DNA of 64,000 nucleotides, taken from positions 50,977,220 to 51,041,219 of the forward strand of contig NC_087063.1 of the NCBI RefSeq assembly GCF_963678635.1, read 5' to 3'. The stretch comes from Symsagittifera roscoffensis. Its lineage: Eukaryota; Xenacoelomorpha; Acoela; Convolutidae. Below, one piece after another: positions 12,278-22,803 of this stretch. Below the pieces are notes generated by a model. That model saw only the letters and a list, made by a program, of their open reading frames with translations. It was not told the origin of the DNA and made no database searches. The stretch's first letter is position 1; each line of letters opens with the position of its first letter. The position numbers and the translations under genes are program-made.

Positions 12278-13115
12278 ACTGAGTAGTGGCCGAGCCGCTC
12301 ATTACGAAAACATTAAGCCACACAATTCATCGACAGAAGACTGGTGCATACCTGCAGACATGGAAGAAGGGGATTATCTAATGATGGACCCTGCTTGTGA
12401 GGTCAATGAGAAGGGCACCAGGGAAAAGAACGATGGAAATGAGGTTATAGAGGAAGGAGCAAGTGCAACACTGGACTTGGACCCAAATGACGTGATTGAA
12501 GCGGACGATGAAACTTTACCCTATGCAGAGGAGGACTGGCAGGACCCTGAACAAAGGGAGGTTCCTAAGAACTTGGAATCGGATCTTCCGTTCACGATAC
12601 AGACTCGTCAGAATGACAGGACAAGATCCAAGAAGAAATATAACCCTTACGGCGACGATTTTGTAGTGGACAGGATAGATCTGAAGAAGATAGTGGAAGA
12701 AGTAGTGGGTCTAGAAGAAATAACGGTGTCACAAGACATTGACATGATCGATGATCACGACGATGAGTGGGTCGACGACCGGTCGAAACCCGAGATAGAA
12801 TTCGACGACGAGCAACAGCAGTCATATGAACAAGACTTGACGAACCTGCTTGTCTTAGAATGGCTGAACGAAATGACGTCGGACCCAAAGGAGACCAGTG
12901 TCACGATTCAAGAAGTAGATCGTGAAAGCATAAAATACATGAAGACCAAACAAGATGATCCTTCCTGGGCTGCCCAGGAAGGGCGATTACTCATTTCGGC
13001 TTCCAATCTCGATTTGATACCCGGTATGCGATCGACGGGGACGTCGATGCGTATTTTTGTCCGGGGAGTGGGGGTAGGACTTACCCACACTGAAAACTTG
13101 ATAATAAAAAATTAA
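12156..13115 (+). pseudogene. pol: integrase C-terminal domain and acidic extension, element A
   Basis: The start (GDYVWVFQ, KKWRGPFMITEV, HYENIKPH) is the SH3-like C-terminal domain usual after Ty3/gypsy integrase cores. It is followed by about 200 residues rich in Asp and Glu, not a chromodomain that I can recognise. The frame ends at TAA 13113-13115 after a run of six A residues. The next segment continues at once in another frame, so a homopolymer indel is likely. There is no transmembrane or env-like sequence. Confidence 0.8.
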
Positions 13116-13627
13116 GAGTAGCAAGAGAAACAGGAGACTTAGAAGCAGAAACAGGCGAAGAACCTAAGAAACCTGAAATAGGGAGGGTAGTTGAGTCATA
13201 TTTTAACTTACCAAATGAATATTCAAGTAACATAATACTAACAGACAGTGATTTTATACTCACAAATAGAACATGTGCGATAGCAATCACAGCAGACATG
13301 AGTTTTAGGACAGCGTTAGCGGCAGATTTTAAGAGAGAATACAAAAACGTGGAATTCCTTTGGAAGCAAAGACCAGGGATAGGGGGCGTAGCGGCCTTAC
13401 CTCCGGCGGCGTCACAGATACCGGGAAAATACCTATGCTTCTTGGTAACGAGTGCGACGGAGAAGCAGCACGTGGACCCAAAGAACCTAGTCTTGTCCTT
13501 GACGAGATTGAGAGACTTCCTCGTGGAAATGGACGTGAAGGAGCTTTCGCTTCCAGTGTACGCCCCCGAACAGAGGACGACTGCACCCCCGAGATCTGTA
13601 CGCGCTGGTAAACGTGATATTATCTGA
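13109..13627 (+). pseudogene. macro-domain-like segment downstream of integrase, element A
   Basis: Open from about 13109 to TGA 13625-13627. NRTCAIAITADMSFRTALAA then FKREY near 13265-13340 resembles the start of macro domains (a buried strand, an Ala-Asp pair, then a helix). GIGGVAAL and KYLCFLVT, followed by a helix and KELSLPVY, resemble the later strands. Macro domains bind or hydrolyse ADP-ribose. The assignment rests on my reading of these motifs and not on a profile search. If right, it is an unusual module for an LTR element. The 3' end loses the expected glycine-rich loop after LPVY, perhaps through a frameshift. Confidence 0.6.
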
Positions 13628-14071
13628 TACTAATATACAAGTATATTTACATAAGAAATATTACTTAAGTATAGGCTGAGTGACGGGCGTGAGGGTATTA
13701 GGCTAAAGACTAAGTTGTATGATATGTGTGATATGTATGTTATGTTATGTGTTATGTCATTAAGCTCTTGGGTAAGAAGGAGTTAGTGACCATGAACAAC
13801 TGAATGACGATCTTAGGAATAGATCCAAAGTTTGGACTGTCCAATCTTAGGTCGAATTCCAAAATTTTAGAGACCGATTGATTTTAATAAATTTTAGGAT
13901 AAAAAACTTCTTATCTGGTTGTTTTTAAATAAATTTTAACGAGAAATTAAGGTGAAAACTTACAAGTGTGATATTCGTGACTTCCTTTCCAGATCCTGAT
14001 TGATCGTTTAATTGCTCACTTGAGTCAAAACCTTGAAATCAAATCAAATCAAATCGAATCTGAAGAACGGT
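13628..14071 (+). other. noncoding spacer between the pol/macro region and ORF2
   Basis: This stretch has no ORF. It is AT-rich, with a short TATGT/GATATG microsatellite-like patch (13719-13758) and AATAAA near 13893. A pyrimidine run ending in AG just before 14000 (GTGACTTCCTTTCCAG) looks like a splice acceptor. ORF2 might therefore be expressed from a spliced subgenomic RNA, as env is in retroviruses; that is inference. Confidence 0.5.
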
Positions 14072-15076
14072 ATGGAGAATTTCAACTTGGATGAATTGAT
14101 GGACCTGGCAGAGGCATATGTAGGACCGATGATAGATGCGATCTATCGTCGGCTAATGGATCGAGACTTCGGTCTGGAGGCCCCAGAGGTAGTCATGTTG
14201 CTGACCGCCCTGATCAACATCTTGGGGCATGACAACCGTGGGGACCGCCCCACGGAAGTCCTATTGATGGCAGCGTATGGAGAGAGGGGAGTACTAGACC
14301 GCCCGAACATGAGAGTGACGAGGTGGAGAAACGGGGCTCTCTCAGGGAGTGACTTGGCGAATGAGCCTGGATTGGGAAGTTCTAGGACTTACCAACCAGG
14401 TGAAATGCCTATGCCCTCCAAGCCCAAACCTGGGCTGACGAGAATTCATCAGGAGATGAACAGCGAGGCTGCCTCGTCTGGTTCACCACTGAGAGCAGCT
14501 GTGCCGTCAAAGAGGGCGAAAGTAGAACAGAGGGTTCAGACGAACCAAACCATGCAAGATCTGGATGGGATAAAAGACGAACTGGAAAGGACAAAAAGGG
14601 AGCTGGACGAGGTGACTAAGACCATGCTCATTGCGGAGGACGACAGAGACATGTGGAAAAGATTGTTCGAAGACTGTAACAAAAAGCAGGGTGAAGAAAT
14701 TAAGCGCTTGAGGCAGGACTGCAAGGAGCGATCGGAACGCAGGGCGCTGACCACGGCCGTGGAGAAGGTGATACCTGCAAGGATTATTCCTCGTGGGCTG
14801 TCCCCGATGGAGCTCTTGACGCCTCGAGAAATGAGTCAGACAACGGAGACACGGCTCCCGACAGCAACAGATCGAGTGACAATCCCGGACCCTAGTGACA
14901 CCTTGGGTGACCCCGTCGTGGAACAAACGGCGAGGAAGCTGATAGAGACAGCTGGACGACTGGTCGCCAACAAGAATGCGCCAGGTTCCGGGGTGATTGC
15001 ACCCTATGGAACGATTGACGACACGGGCAGAGTACGACTCTCCCAGACCGTGATCAGACAGGGAATAAGTGACGTG
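14072..15076 (+). pseudogene. ORF2 N-terminal part: helical and coiled-coil region, element A
   Basis: ATG 14072 is the first methionine; the frame opens earlier without one. The first 90 residues are predicted helical (MENFNLDELMDLAEAYVG). A Pro/Ser-rich stretch follows, then a strong coiled coil (DELERTKRELDEVTKTM, about residues 165-225) and a Thr/Pro-rich tail. The ORF is cut by the Polinton after the target site GACGTG (15071-15076), and the coding sequence resumes at 31467 into the SGNH module. I do not recognise the domain. The high GC compared with the Polinton shows that this sequence belongs to the retroelement. Confidence 0.7.
15071..15076. repeat. left target-site duplication (GACGTG)
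   Basis: GACGTG abuts the left end of the Polinton and is repeated exactly at 31461-31466. Polinton integrases make 6-bp duplications. It is in frame as Asp-Val within ORF2. Confidence 0.95.
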
Positions 15077-15284
15077 AGTAGTATATGAGTGAGCAAGAGT
15101 GGGGGGGGGGGGGGGTGGTTGGTGACCCCCATGTATTAAGATAGGCTATAGAGTATCCGGTCACCAACCTATGTATTAAGATAGGGAATAGATTTCCTAT
15201 GTATTAAGATAGGGAATAGGTTTCCCAATGTATTAAGATGATAAGGTTTCAGATGGTAAGTTTCAGAAAAATTTTTGGCGCCCG
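15077..15284 (+). repeat. left terminal inverted repeat of the Polinton
   Basis: About 208 bp match the reverse complement of 31259-31460. There are about two substitutions, one small indel and a G-run difference (15 G here, 8 on the right). The repeat contains four diverged copies of ATGTATTAAGAT spaced about 30-45 bp apart, possible binding sites for element proteins. It ends near GGCGCCCGA. Confidence 0.92.
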
Positions 15285-15687
15285 ATCTTACCATTTTTTA
15301 AGATTCTCTACACCAATGCGATAGGTTTTAGATTTTTTCATTGTTTTAAGATATGGTTTTTTTTTTTAAACCATTAGAGTTTAAATTGAAAGTGTCTGAA
15401 ACTATGCTGAGACCTAACTGAAGCTTCAAAGAAGAAATAAAGTTTTTCAGAAAAAAAAATTAAATTACTGTAAATTGTTGTATTACTGTTGAAAAGTTGA
15501 ATAACATATAAATCATTGTATGGTAAGAAGTTTTACTACAGTTTTTAGAATAAACTTACAAATTCAAGGGCTTAGTATGTATTCCATCATTAAGTACCTC
15601 CCTTTTCGGGTAAAAGTAACTGAGTCCTTTTTTAGTTTTTTCATATGTTCCAACTAAATGGTTGGAGGTTTTGAATCCGCGATTGGT
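15285..15687. other. left subterminal noncoding region of the Polinton
   Basis: AT-rich, no ORF. It holds homopolymer T runs and lies just beyond the 3' end of the minus-strand polymerase gene, so it probably includes its 3' UTR. Confidence 0.5.
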
Positions 15688-18600
15688 CTACTTCAAATTT
15701 ACATCATCGTCAAGAACTCGTCTGTATTTAGACATTGGTCCATCCCCAGTGTCTTCTAGCGTTCTTTTGTTGAGCCCTTTACTGCTAAATTTGAATTTGT
15801 CGCTCTTACTATCATAGCAGCAATACAACTTGCTGCACAGGCACAACATTTCAGTACAGCGAAATTCTTCTTTGAATAATCCAGATTCTCGTTTGTCATG
15901 CTTTTTTGTACATTGAAGTCCAAGACTTAGATAGAAGTTAAGAAGAGGTGTAATGATTGTACCATTTTCTAATTTAAAACTGGAAATCAACATTTGTTGT
16001 GGGTTTTTCAGCAAATCGTTTTCTTCGGCATAGTTTTTCATGTATTCTCCAATATTGTTTCGGGAGACGTCAATGTTTTTGAATATTGGAGGAAAATTTG
16101 AAAGTGTAGGCTTCAACTCGTCAGGAACTATTAAATCGCATTGCACATAACCAAAAAGAGATCTGTTCTTTATTTTTTCAAGTAAAGAATCAGTAGACAG
16201 AGGTCTTTTGTAAGGAAAATTTGTCTTGACATGATTCTTGATTGACGAATCTGTTTTGAAATGCTTCCACCACTCACACTACCACATTTCCTGAATTTTG
16301 TAACCTCTTTCTTTTATGTACTCTCGTCTCAACTCATCCATTTCTCGCTTCTTATTTCCCTTTTCAATATCTTGTTCTGACAACGATGGACGGGTTTCTT
16401 GACATGAGCAGAAATGATAGTAGCAACCCATAGCTTCAAATACTGTTTTACAGTGATCACAGTAACCATCAACATGAAAACAGTCAATTTTTTTCTGCTT
16501 TCCGGTTGTGTAAAAACTCTGAATTTTACACTCTGGTCTCAATTCTTCATAAAAGGACATAACCATGTTCTCGAAATTTCTTGTTCTGTTATTTCTAGCT
16601 TTAAAACGATCAGTTTCAGAGTCATACTCCCATCTTGTGTAAAGTCCGGTTGGTATCTCTTGATACATTGAGAATGGATATAATTGGCTAGCGTCAATTT
16701 CAACAATTGTCTTACAAATATTTGACGAGTTACGAATATAAGTTTGATCGACAACAGCTTTTCGCGTAAAAACTATTGATGGACCACAAGTCATGTCTTC
16801 TCTAATTTTCTCACATAAATCTTTATCTCCTTCAAAGAACGGGTAAAATTTGTGATTTGTCGACTTGTGTAAGCAGATATTTGCAAGATTTGGAAGCGTG
16901 CATCCCAGTTTCAGCATGTCAATTCTCTTAACATGGTAAAACTCTATCATTTTTTGCATAGCTTCAAGAGTAGGAACAACATCTTTGTTGTTGTACCATC
17001 GTAAGAAGTCTTTGAAAGTAATCATGCTTTGTTGTTCCCAGATGTTTTTCAAATACGAGTAATTTTCAAAACCTGTTGGTGGAATTGATTGAATACGCAA
17101 CTTTTTCAACGCACTTTTTTGATCAAGTCCTCCATTAACCAGTTTTTGGTAATCGTTGAAATCTTTCTCGAGAGGGTTGTGGTTTCTCAGTTTGCTGAAA
17201 AAGGTTTCATATGGAGGCAACTCCGTACAGTCAAGCTTGTCTGGACTATCAAACCATTCGTAAGGGAAAAAACTTTTGGTCTAACTTGCTTTATAGGCTT
17301 TCAGAAACGAATCCAATGTTGTTGCCCCTCCAAAAACTGAACATCTCCAAATTTGAATGATATGAAGTCATTTGCTTTTTTAATGACTGTTGGTTCGATT
17401 TCTTTATCACATATAAGGTATGGAATCAAATAAGATTTGACAAGGTTCAGATCGTATCTGCCGCTATTGAAACCGAACACCGGTAAGGAATTAACATAGC
17501 GCTCTAAATGCTGTTTCAAGTCGATCAACTGATTTTTTTGAATTCTCAAGAATTGTGTTGACATGTCATCTTCGTCGCCATCCTCAACACATTCATCTTC
17601 ATAATCGAAGACTTCTAGTCTTTTAGTTAAAGTTCTAGCATTAAGCTTATCAAAAATCTTTTTGACCCGATCATTGACAGTGTTTTCGATTTCTTGAAAC
17701 TTGGTTCTCATTTGTAGTTTACTTTTTTCAGCCAGAAATTCCAAGCTGGAAACAAAGCAAATATTAGAAGTTCTGGATCTTTTTCACACAAGAAAATTGG
17801 AGCATCTTGCAGATTTGAAGATATTGATACGGAAATAGGGACATGTTTTCCAATCCAAGTAGTTGTTTCAGTTGCTTTCAATTCTTCTGTGGGAACACAA
17901 ATCGATTCGAAGTCAAAAACTGCAAAATTGCTAAACAATTTCTGATCTTCAGTGTAGGGAATGTTGAAGCCATCCAATTTCTCGAATATTGTTTCCCGTA
18001 GTGTGTACGCATTTTTGGGATAAATATGTCGCACTCGATCTTTACAAGTTAGAAGATGTCGGTTGAAGTTGTTTGATCTGTTGAAGAAACAGTCACAGCT
18101 AGGACATCAAAAACACTTGAAGAAGGAATCAATATCATTCGTGTGAATAATATGGTTGTTGAATCTTAGCAATTTCACCGTTTTTTCAAATTTTCAAATA
18201 CTTCGCCTGGCTAATTCTCCAACATATTCTCCTTCTTGAATATCAAAATCGTAAATGAATATGTCTCGTTCAACTATTCCCTCTACAACAGGTAAATCAT
18301 CGTATCCAGATTTTGATATAAACTCTGTAAACAGCTGAGATGTATGAACATCGAGGTTACTATGACCATGCAAATACATTGTTAACGCACGGAAAAGACA
18401 AAGATGATCTTTGTATGGTTGTTTATCTTTGTCCGATAAAAGACAGTTTACTTGCGTATGTCGTAGTAAAGGTTCAGGCAACACAGTCTGGACATCCCAT
18501 TGGGATGTTTTTCAGTAGTGCAGCAAAAATAGTAACAGTTGTGATCAACTTGAACCTCCACTTTGTGTTCTGACGTTCTTGGGTGCATTGCTCCACGATA

Positions 18601-19268
18601 TCAAACTTTTCAACTTTTCTCTGGATTGTAATCAAATCCGCTTTCGTACACAGTAAATGCGATTTTTCGAACAAATTATTGTTTTCGTGTGCATAGTAAT
18701 ACCGATATTCTCCCGTTTCGACATTACGGAGAAAAAATCCAAGAGCAATATTGATTTTTGCAGCAGAATCTAGCTTGTTGAAGACTTCTTCAAGCTTCTG
18801 GTTGATAATCTTGGTATCTAACTTTGACATTTGAAAGTTAAATACCTTATGCCTCCCATTCTCCATCTCAGTGTCCACCAAGAAATGCTGACAAGCACTC
18901 AACTCCTCTTTGAGTTTCTCTCCATCTTCCCCTTCCTCCTCCACAATCTTGTTCAAGTCTGCCACCGTATCACTTGGTTTCCGTTGTTTCGCCCCATGTT
19001 CTTTTCTCCGATGTTGTTGGAGAGAGTAGTAACTCGGAAACTCCTGCTCACAAGACGAGCAAACCGTTGATTGCTTGGAAGTTGATGGAGCATGCTTTTT
19101 GGTCACGTGATAAATCATTTCCCGTTGATTGTAAGTGAAATACCTACATTCGTAACAAGAAATAAATCCTCGCACGAAATTTTTCCTATGTCGAGCTGCA
19201 TGTGCTCTAACATACAAGTTTCCACAATCCCCACACTGCACTTTCTCGTTTGTATTCAGCGATGGCAT
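15688..19268 (-). pseudogene. polB: protein-primed DNA polymerase B of the Polinton, broken
   Basis: ATG lies at 19266-19268 (minus). The N-terminus has C2H2-like fingers (CGDCGNLYVRAHAARH and CSSCEQEFPSYYSLQQH). A 3'-5' exonuclease follows (FDFESICV near 17910, then FGFNSGRYDLNLVKSYL), then palm motif A (EIDASQLYP near 16690). Breaks: a frameshift near 18478, a TGA near 18194, a TGA near 18105, a frameshift near 17330, a TAG at 17281-17283 and a stop near 16278. After the segment ending near 15910, the sequence passes directly to a C-terminal block near 15900. The expected motif B and the DTDS-type motif C between them are absent. This copy cannot encode an active polymerase. The protein would replicate element DNA from protein-primed ends. 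Confidence 0.9.
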
Positions 19269-19492
19269 CTAAAAATGGGAGAAATTTTAAGTCTCAATAT
19301 AAAGGGAATGGAACTTGGTACATATCAAAGTGGGAGATTTAAAATACCCCAAAAAAATATTAAATTTTTATACTTAATTTGAATTGTTAAAAATATTTGA
19401 AATTTATTTCAAGTAGTTATACAAAGTATAGAGCAGTTGCTTTTAACGTAAATAAAATCAGAATGAAATAAGTTTTATTTACTGTTCCTTGG

Positions 19493-19590
19493 GGAAAATC
19501 AACCAATCACAAATGAGTATTCTTTTAGTAACACTGTTTGTTGAAAATCAACCAATCAGAATCGAGCATTTCCTAAAAGTGAACTGTTTA
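19493..19590. promoter_or_regulatory. duplicated CCAAT promoter element between polB and the next gene
   Basis: A segment of about 49 bp is tandemly duplicated (19493-19541 and 19542-19590). Each copy contains GAAAATCAACCAATCA. The CCAAT cores lie at 19503 and 19552. The element lies between the divergent polB start (19268, minus) and the ORF at 19622 (plus), so it may serve as a bidirectional promoter. Confidence 0.5.
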
Positions 19591-19621
19591 TTATTTAAGA
19601 AAAAAAAACATGATTTGAAAA

Positions 19622-20209
19622 ATGTCTATCAAAAAACATTTGAGCTTCCTCGAGTTACTTTATAAGAAAAAAGAAAAAATTCCAATTGATTTTCTTATTG
19701 ATGAAATAGATGTTGACTCTTACTTTTTTCATAATTTTTTGGACGTCTTTATTGTACAAAATAGAGTTATCCGACTAAGTAAAGGTCTCTTCAGAGAAAC
19801 TTACTCATTCAAAGAGTTTACTTTTGATTCACATATTGCGTATCAAAGTTTTAAACTTACGGCTGAATTACACCTCACAAGGAAAGAAATTTTGTTTATT
19901 CTCGAGAATTTGAAATTGATCAAAAAGTCGTACGATAATATATCAAAAACTCTTTTTATCCCATATCCAAAACCCAAATTTGTAAAAACACCTCAGCAAA
20001 ATTCTTTATTCCTTCATTTCTTTAAAGATTTTCAAGTTTCAAAATCCTGCTTGATTCGGTTTGGAATCAGATTTCCAGAAGTCTGCTTTGAAAAATTCGT
20101 CAATTTTGAGTCATCCTCCCAAATTTACATAAAAATTAAAGAACTTGACTATCTACTTAAAAATCAGCAATTTCTCATTGATTACATACAAAAAATTCAA
20201 GTAACTTGA
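19622..20209 (+). CDS. Polinton accessory protein, unknown, 195 aa
   Basis: Intact ORF with ATG 19622, right after the CCAAT pair. The product is rich in Phe, Lys, Leu and Ile, with no signal peptide, membrane segment or cysteine cluster. Mixed helix and strand content suggests a compact soluble fold, and the N-terminal part could be a winged-helix-like DNA-binding domain, which is only a guess. I do not recognise the family. It is the first plus-strand gene, divergent from the polymerase, a place where elements of this kind often carry early or accessory genes. Confidence 0.65.
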   Translation: MSIKKHLSFLELLYKKKEKIPIDFLIDEIDVDSYFFHNFLDVFIVQNRVIRLSKGLFRETYSFKEFTFDSHIAYQSFKLTAELHLTRKEILFILENLKLIKKSYDNISKTLFIPYPKPKFVKTPQQNSLFLHFFKDFQVSKSCLIRFGIRFPEVCFEKFVNFESSSQIYIKIKELDYLLKNQQFLIDYIQKIQVT

Positions 20210-20378
20210 TGAAAAAAGTTGCAGAGATGTTACTTTTATTAATTTTCTTTCTTTTGTTACTTATATCAGCAATATTTCTTATTTTTACTGAGATCAACTT
20301 TTGGTCATTAATTTTTGCAATTGCTTTTGTGTATATTTTTTCTTATTTGGAAGATTTATGTCCTTAAAAGGGTCTTCT

Positions 20379-20554
20379 GATTGGATACGACAACTAGAAT
20401 AAAAATGATCATTTTTGTGATTGGAAATGACAATACCCAAAATCGAGCTTTGTTTCCGATTGGACACAACTTTTATTCAAGAATCCCATAAAAGGAAGCT
20501 GAAATCTGATTAGACACGACTACAATCCAAACAAGGAAAATCAATTCTGATTGG
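20379..20554. promoter_or_regulatory. cluster of inverted CCAAT boxes (GATTGG) upstream of the 20743 gene
   Basis: GATTGG occurs at 20379, 20419, 20458 and 20549, with a GATTAG variant near 20508. Spacing is about 40-50 bp. Several copies share TCTGATTGGAYACGAC. The regular spacing and the position 200-360 bp upstream of an ORF suggest an NF-Y-type promoter array. The stretch 20210-20742 has no other gene. Confidence 0.45.
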
Positions 20555-20742
20555 TTAAAACCACACATTCGAGTTGAAGATAGCCCTAACTCCTAACTAA
20601 AAATCATTTTATTTTCAACTTAACTACCGTCAACTACCTGCTCTCTCAGCTCTAAATATCTCATTTTCAATTTATCTTCCGTCAACTACCCCTCTCTCAA
20701 CTCTTTCTCATTTTTACTCTTGTACTCAATTTATTGCTCAAA

Positions 20743-21135
20743 ATGATCTTCTCAGTGCAAAACAGCAACGTCATGTACTCTGTAGAATTTTCACCTGATC
20801 TAGTACAAATTCAAGTGCGAGAAACAATCTCTGGAGTTTTTCTGGCACGAATGGATATACCAATCCAAGTCTGGCACATGGTGGAAGTGATGCGAAGGGA
20901 TTTCAACGAACATCATATGATGCAAGTTCCCATCACAGAGAACCAACTTGGAACAATGCAAATGATGGAGGAAGTTTCTGATCATGTGGGAATGAGTTAT
21001 TCCGAGATTCCGGACTCAAGATTTGTGGCTCAACCAGTCGACGACTTCCTCTTTCCTTGGGAGGAGGAAGGATCAGTCGAAAACCCCATCACAATAGATG
21101 AAGATGAGGGATTCTCAGAAACAATGACGCCTTAA
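20743..21135 (+). CDS. Polinton accessory protein, unknown, acidic tail
   Basis: ATG at 20743, about 130 residues, intact. It has a strand-rich N-terminal half (MIFSVQNSNVMYSVEF), a Met-rich centre and an acidic C-terminus (FPWEEEG, ITIDEDEG). I do not recognise it. The acidic end could interact with basic proteins or act in transcription. It follows the GATTGG cluster and precedes AATAAA near 21248, so it looks like a complete transcription unit. Confidence 0.6.
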   Translation: MIFSVQNSNVMYSVEFSPDLVQIQVRETISGVFLARMDIPIQVWHMVEVMRRDFNEHHMMQVPITENQLGTMQMMEEVSDHVGMSYSEIPDSRFVAQPVDDFLFPWEEEGSVENPITIDEDEGFSETMTP

Positions 21136-21479
21136 AACACTCCTCCACAACAACCACCAGCAATGGAACCTCGTCCAGCTCTGCGTTATATACAGAACCT
21201 CCAGAACTCTTCTGCTGCTCGACAGCTCTTTGATTAAATGTTTTTGTAAATAAAGGTAGTTTGGTTTTGACTTCGTTTTCTGTAATTAATTTCTTCAATT
21301 TCATTTTAATTATAAGAATAGATGAGAGGTTCAAGGTAAACCATTGAAAAACATTTAGAACTTAGTTAAGTGCTCCGAACTCGCACACATTTGATTATTT
21401 TTTGCACAAAAACTCGGAAAAACACTAGAAACACTGTACACAAGTAAAAAGTTACCTAATCGATATTGCATCTTGTACA

Positions 21480-21860
21480 CACTTTTAGCCTTTTGTAGAA
21501 AAAATTGAAACTTTTTTCGCATTTTGTCGAAAAAAAGTAAAACACTTTTTGCATTTAGTCGAAAAAATTGAAACACTTTTCCCATTTTTTAGAAAAAAGT
21601 AAAACACTTTTCGCATTTTGTCGAAAAAATTGAAACACTTTTCGCATTTTATCGAAAAAAGTAAAACACTTTTCGCATTTTGTCGAAAAAATTGAAACAT
21701 TTTTCGCATTTGTTGTGAAAAAGTGAAACACTTTTCGCATCTTGTTAAAAAAAGTAAAACACTTTTCGCATCTTCTCAAAAAATTTGAAACACTTTTCGC
21801 ATTATGTCAAAAAAATTGAAACACTTTTTACAACTTGTTAAAAAAATTGAAAAGGTTTTT
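21480..21860. repeat. minisatellite with a 31-bp unit inside the Polinton
   Basis: About 12 degenerate copies of a unit of about 31 bp are built on CACTTTTCGCATTTTGTCG followed by AAAAAATTGAAA. Alternate units end in GTAAAA instead, giving a loose higher-order alternation. Long minus-strand frames across it, giving repeated FRQNAKSV-like peptides, are products of the repeat. The stretch 21136-22080 has no gene beyond this array. Confidence 0.85.
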
Positions 21861-22080
21861 TGCAACTTTTTGAAAATCAAAAGAAATATTACATCCTTCT
21901 TTCATGTTTGAAAATTTTTTTGCAAATGTTTTTGACAACGGTGATTTTTTTTTCGGTAATTAATGGTAACTTTGTAAACATATGAGAGAAAATAGATGGA
22001 ATATCAGAAGTTTTTCATTGAAAAATTGACATGATCACTATTTACAAATCCATAACCATCAATAAAACAGTCAATTATTT

Positions 22081-22575
22081 TTAACAAATCATTTCATATT
22101 TTGAGTTTTGTACTTTACGAACTCTTTCTAGAAAAGCTGAACCAATAGTTTGTGTGGAAGCTAGTTTCTGGTTAGAACATAAATAGCGACGTTTGAATTT
22201 TTTGCGTAACAGTCTTTTCTTTGCAACACTTGGCATTTTTTCTGCTCCTTTCCATTTCAAATTGTGATGAACAGCGCGGTCAAGTTGATTGAAAACTTCG
22301 CCAGTTGATGAAATAACATTCGAATAAAATCTGTATTTGTACAGAGTGTAAAGACAATCGACAATTTGGTATGTGAAATGAAAATTACCCAATCGTTGCA
22401 AAATTTGATCGAAAGATGAACCAATCAGAAGTATATGGAACTTACAATTTTCCAAAGAACAGTAAGAATTGTGGGTAGAGACACAAAAATTATTGGTTAC
22501 TATATACTTTTCGTAAAAATCACTGGGAACGGAAATAAATAGCGATTTTTGACAATACTCTGAAGAGCTTGACAC
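22081..22575 (-). CDS. Polinton accessory protein, unknown, basic C-terminus
   Basis: A 164-codon minus-strand frame. I see no ATG at its start, so the true start is uncertain (a non-ATG start, an upstream exon or a 5' break). The first 100 residues are Phe/Tyr/Cys/Ser-rich. The C-terminal third is strongly basic (KKRLLRKKFKRRYLC), as in nucleic-acid-binding proteins. It is convergent with nothing and divergent from the 22804 gene. No family recognised. Confidence 0.5.
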   Translation of the reverse strand: MSSSSEYCQKSLFISVPSDFYEKYIVTNNFCVSTHNSYCSLENCKFHILLIGSSFDQILQRLGNFHFTYQIVDCLYTLYKYRFYSNVISSTGEVFNQLDRAVHHNLKWKGAEKMPSVAKKRLLRKKFKRRYLCSNQKLASTQTIGSAFLERVRKVQNSKYEMIC

Positions 22576-22803
22576 ATAGCTGCAGCCATCTGAAACAATG
22601 ATTTTTGCTGAGAATGGTGGATTTATATAGGAACACTAACACCTACACAATTCCATATTTGGAAATTTCCCTCAAAAATTCCAATTATAGTTCTATTTCC
22701 TTTTATGGTTCAGTGAATGACTCATTTTGTTTACTTTCAATTTCATTTAATCTCAAAATCATTTCTCTCATTTCTCTTCATCTGATCAGTCTGTTCTTCA
22801 AAA

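Noticed and set aside
21485-21779. Three minus-strand ORFs with repeated FRQNAKSV-like peptides
   Set aside because: They are translations of the 31-bp minisatellite and have no start context or flanking coding signal.
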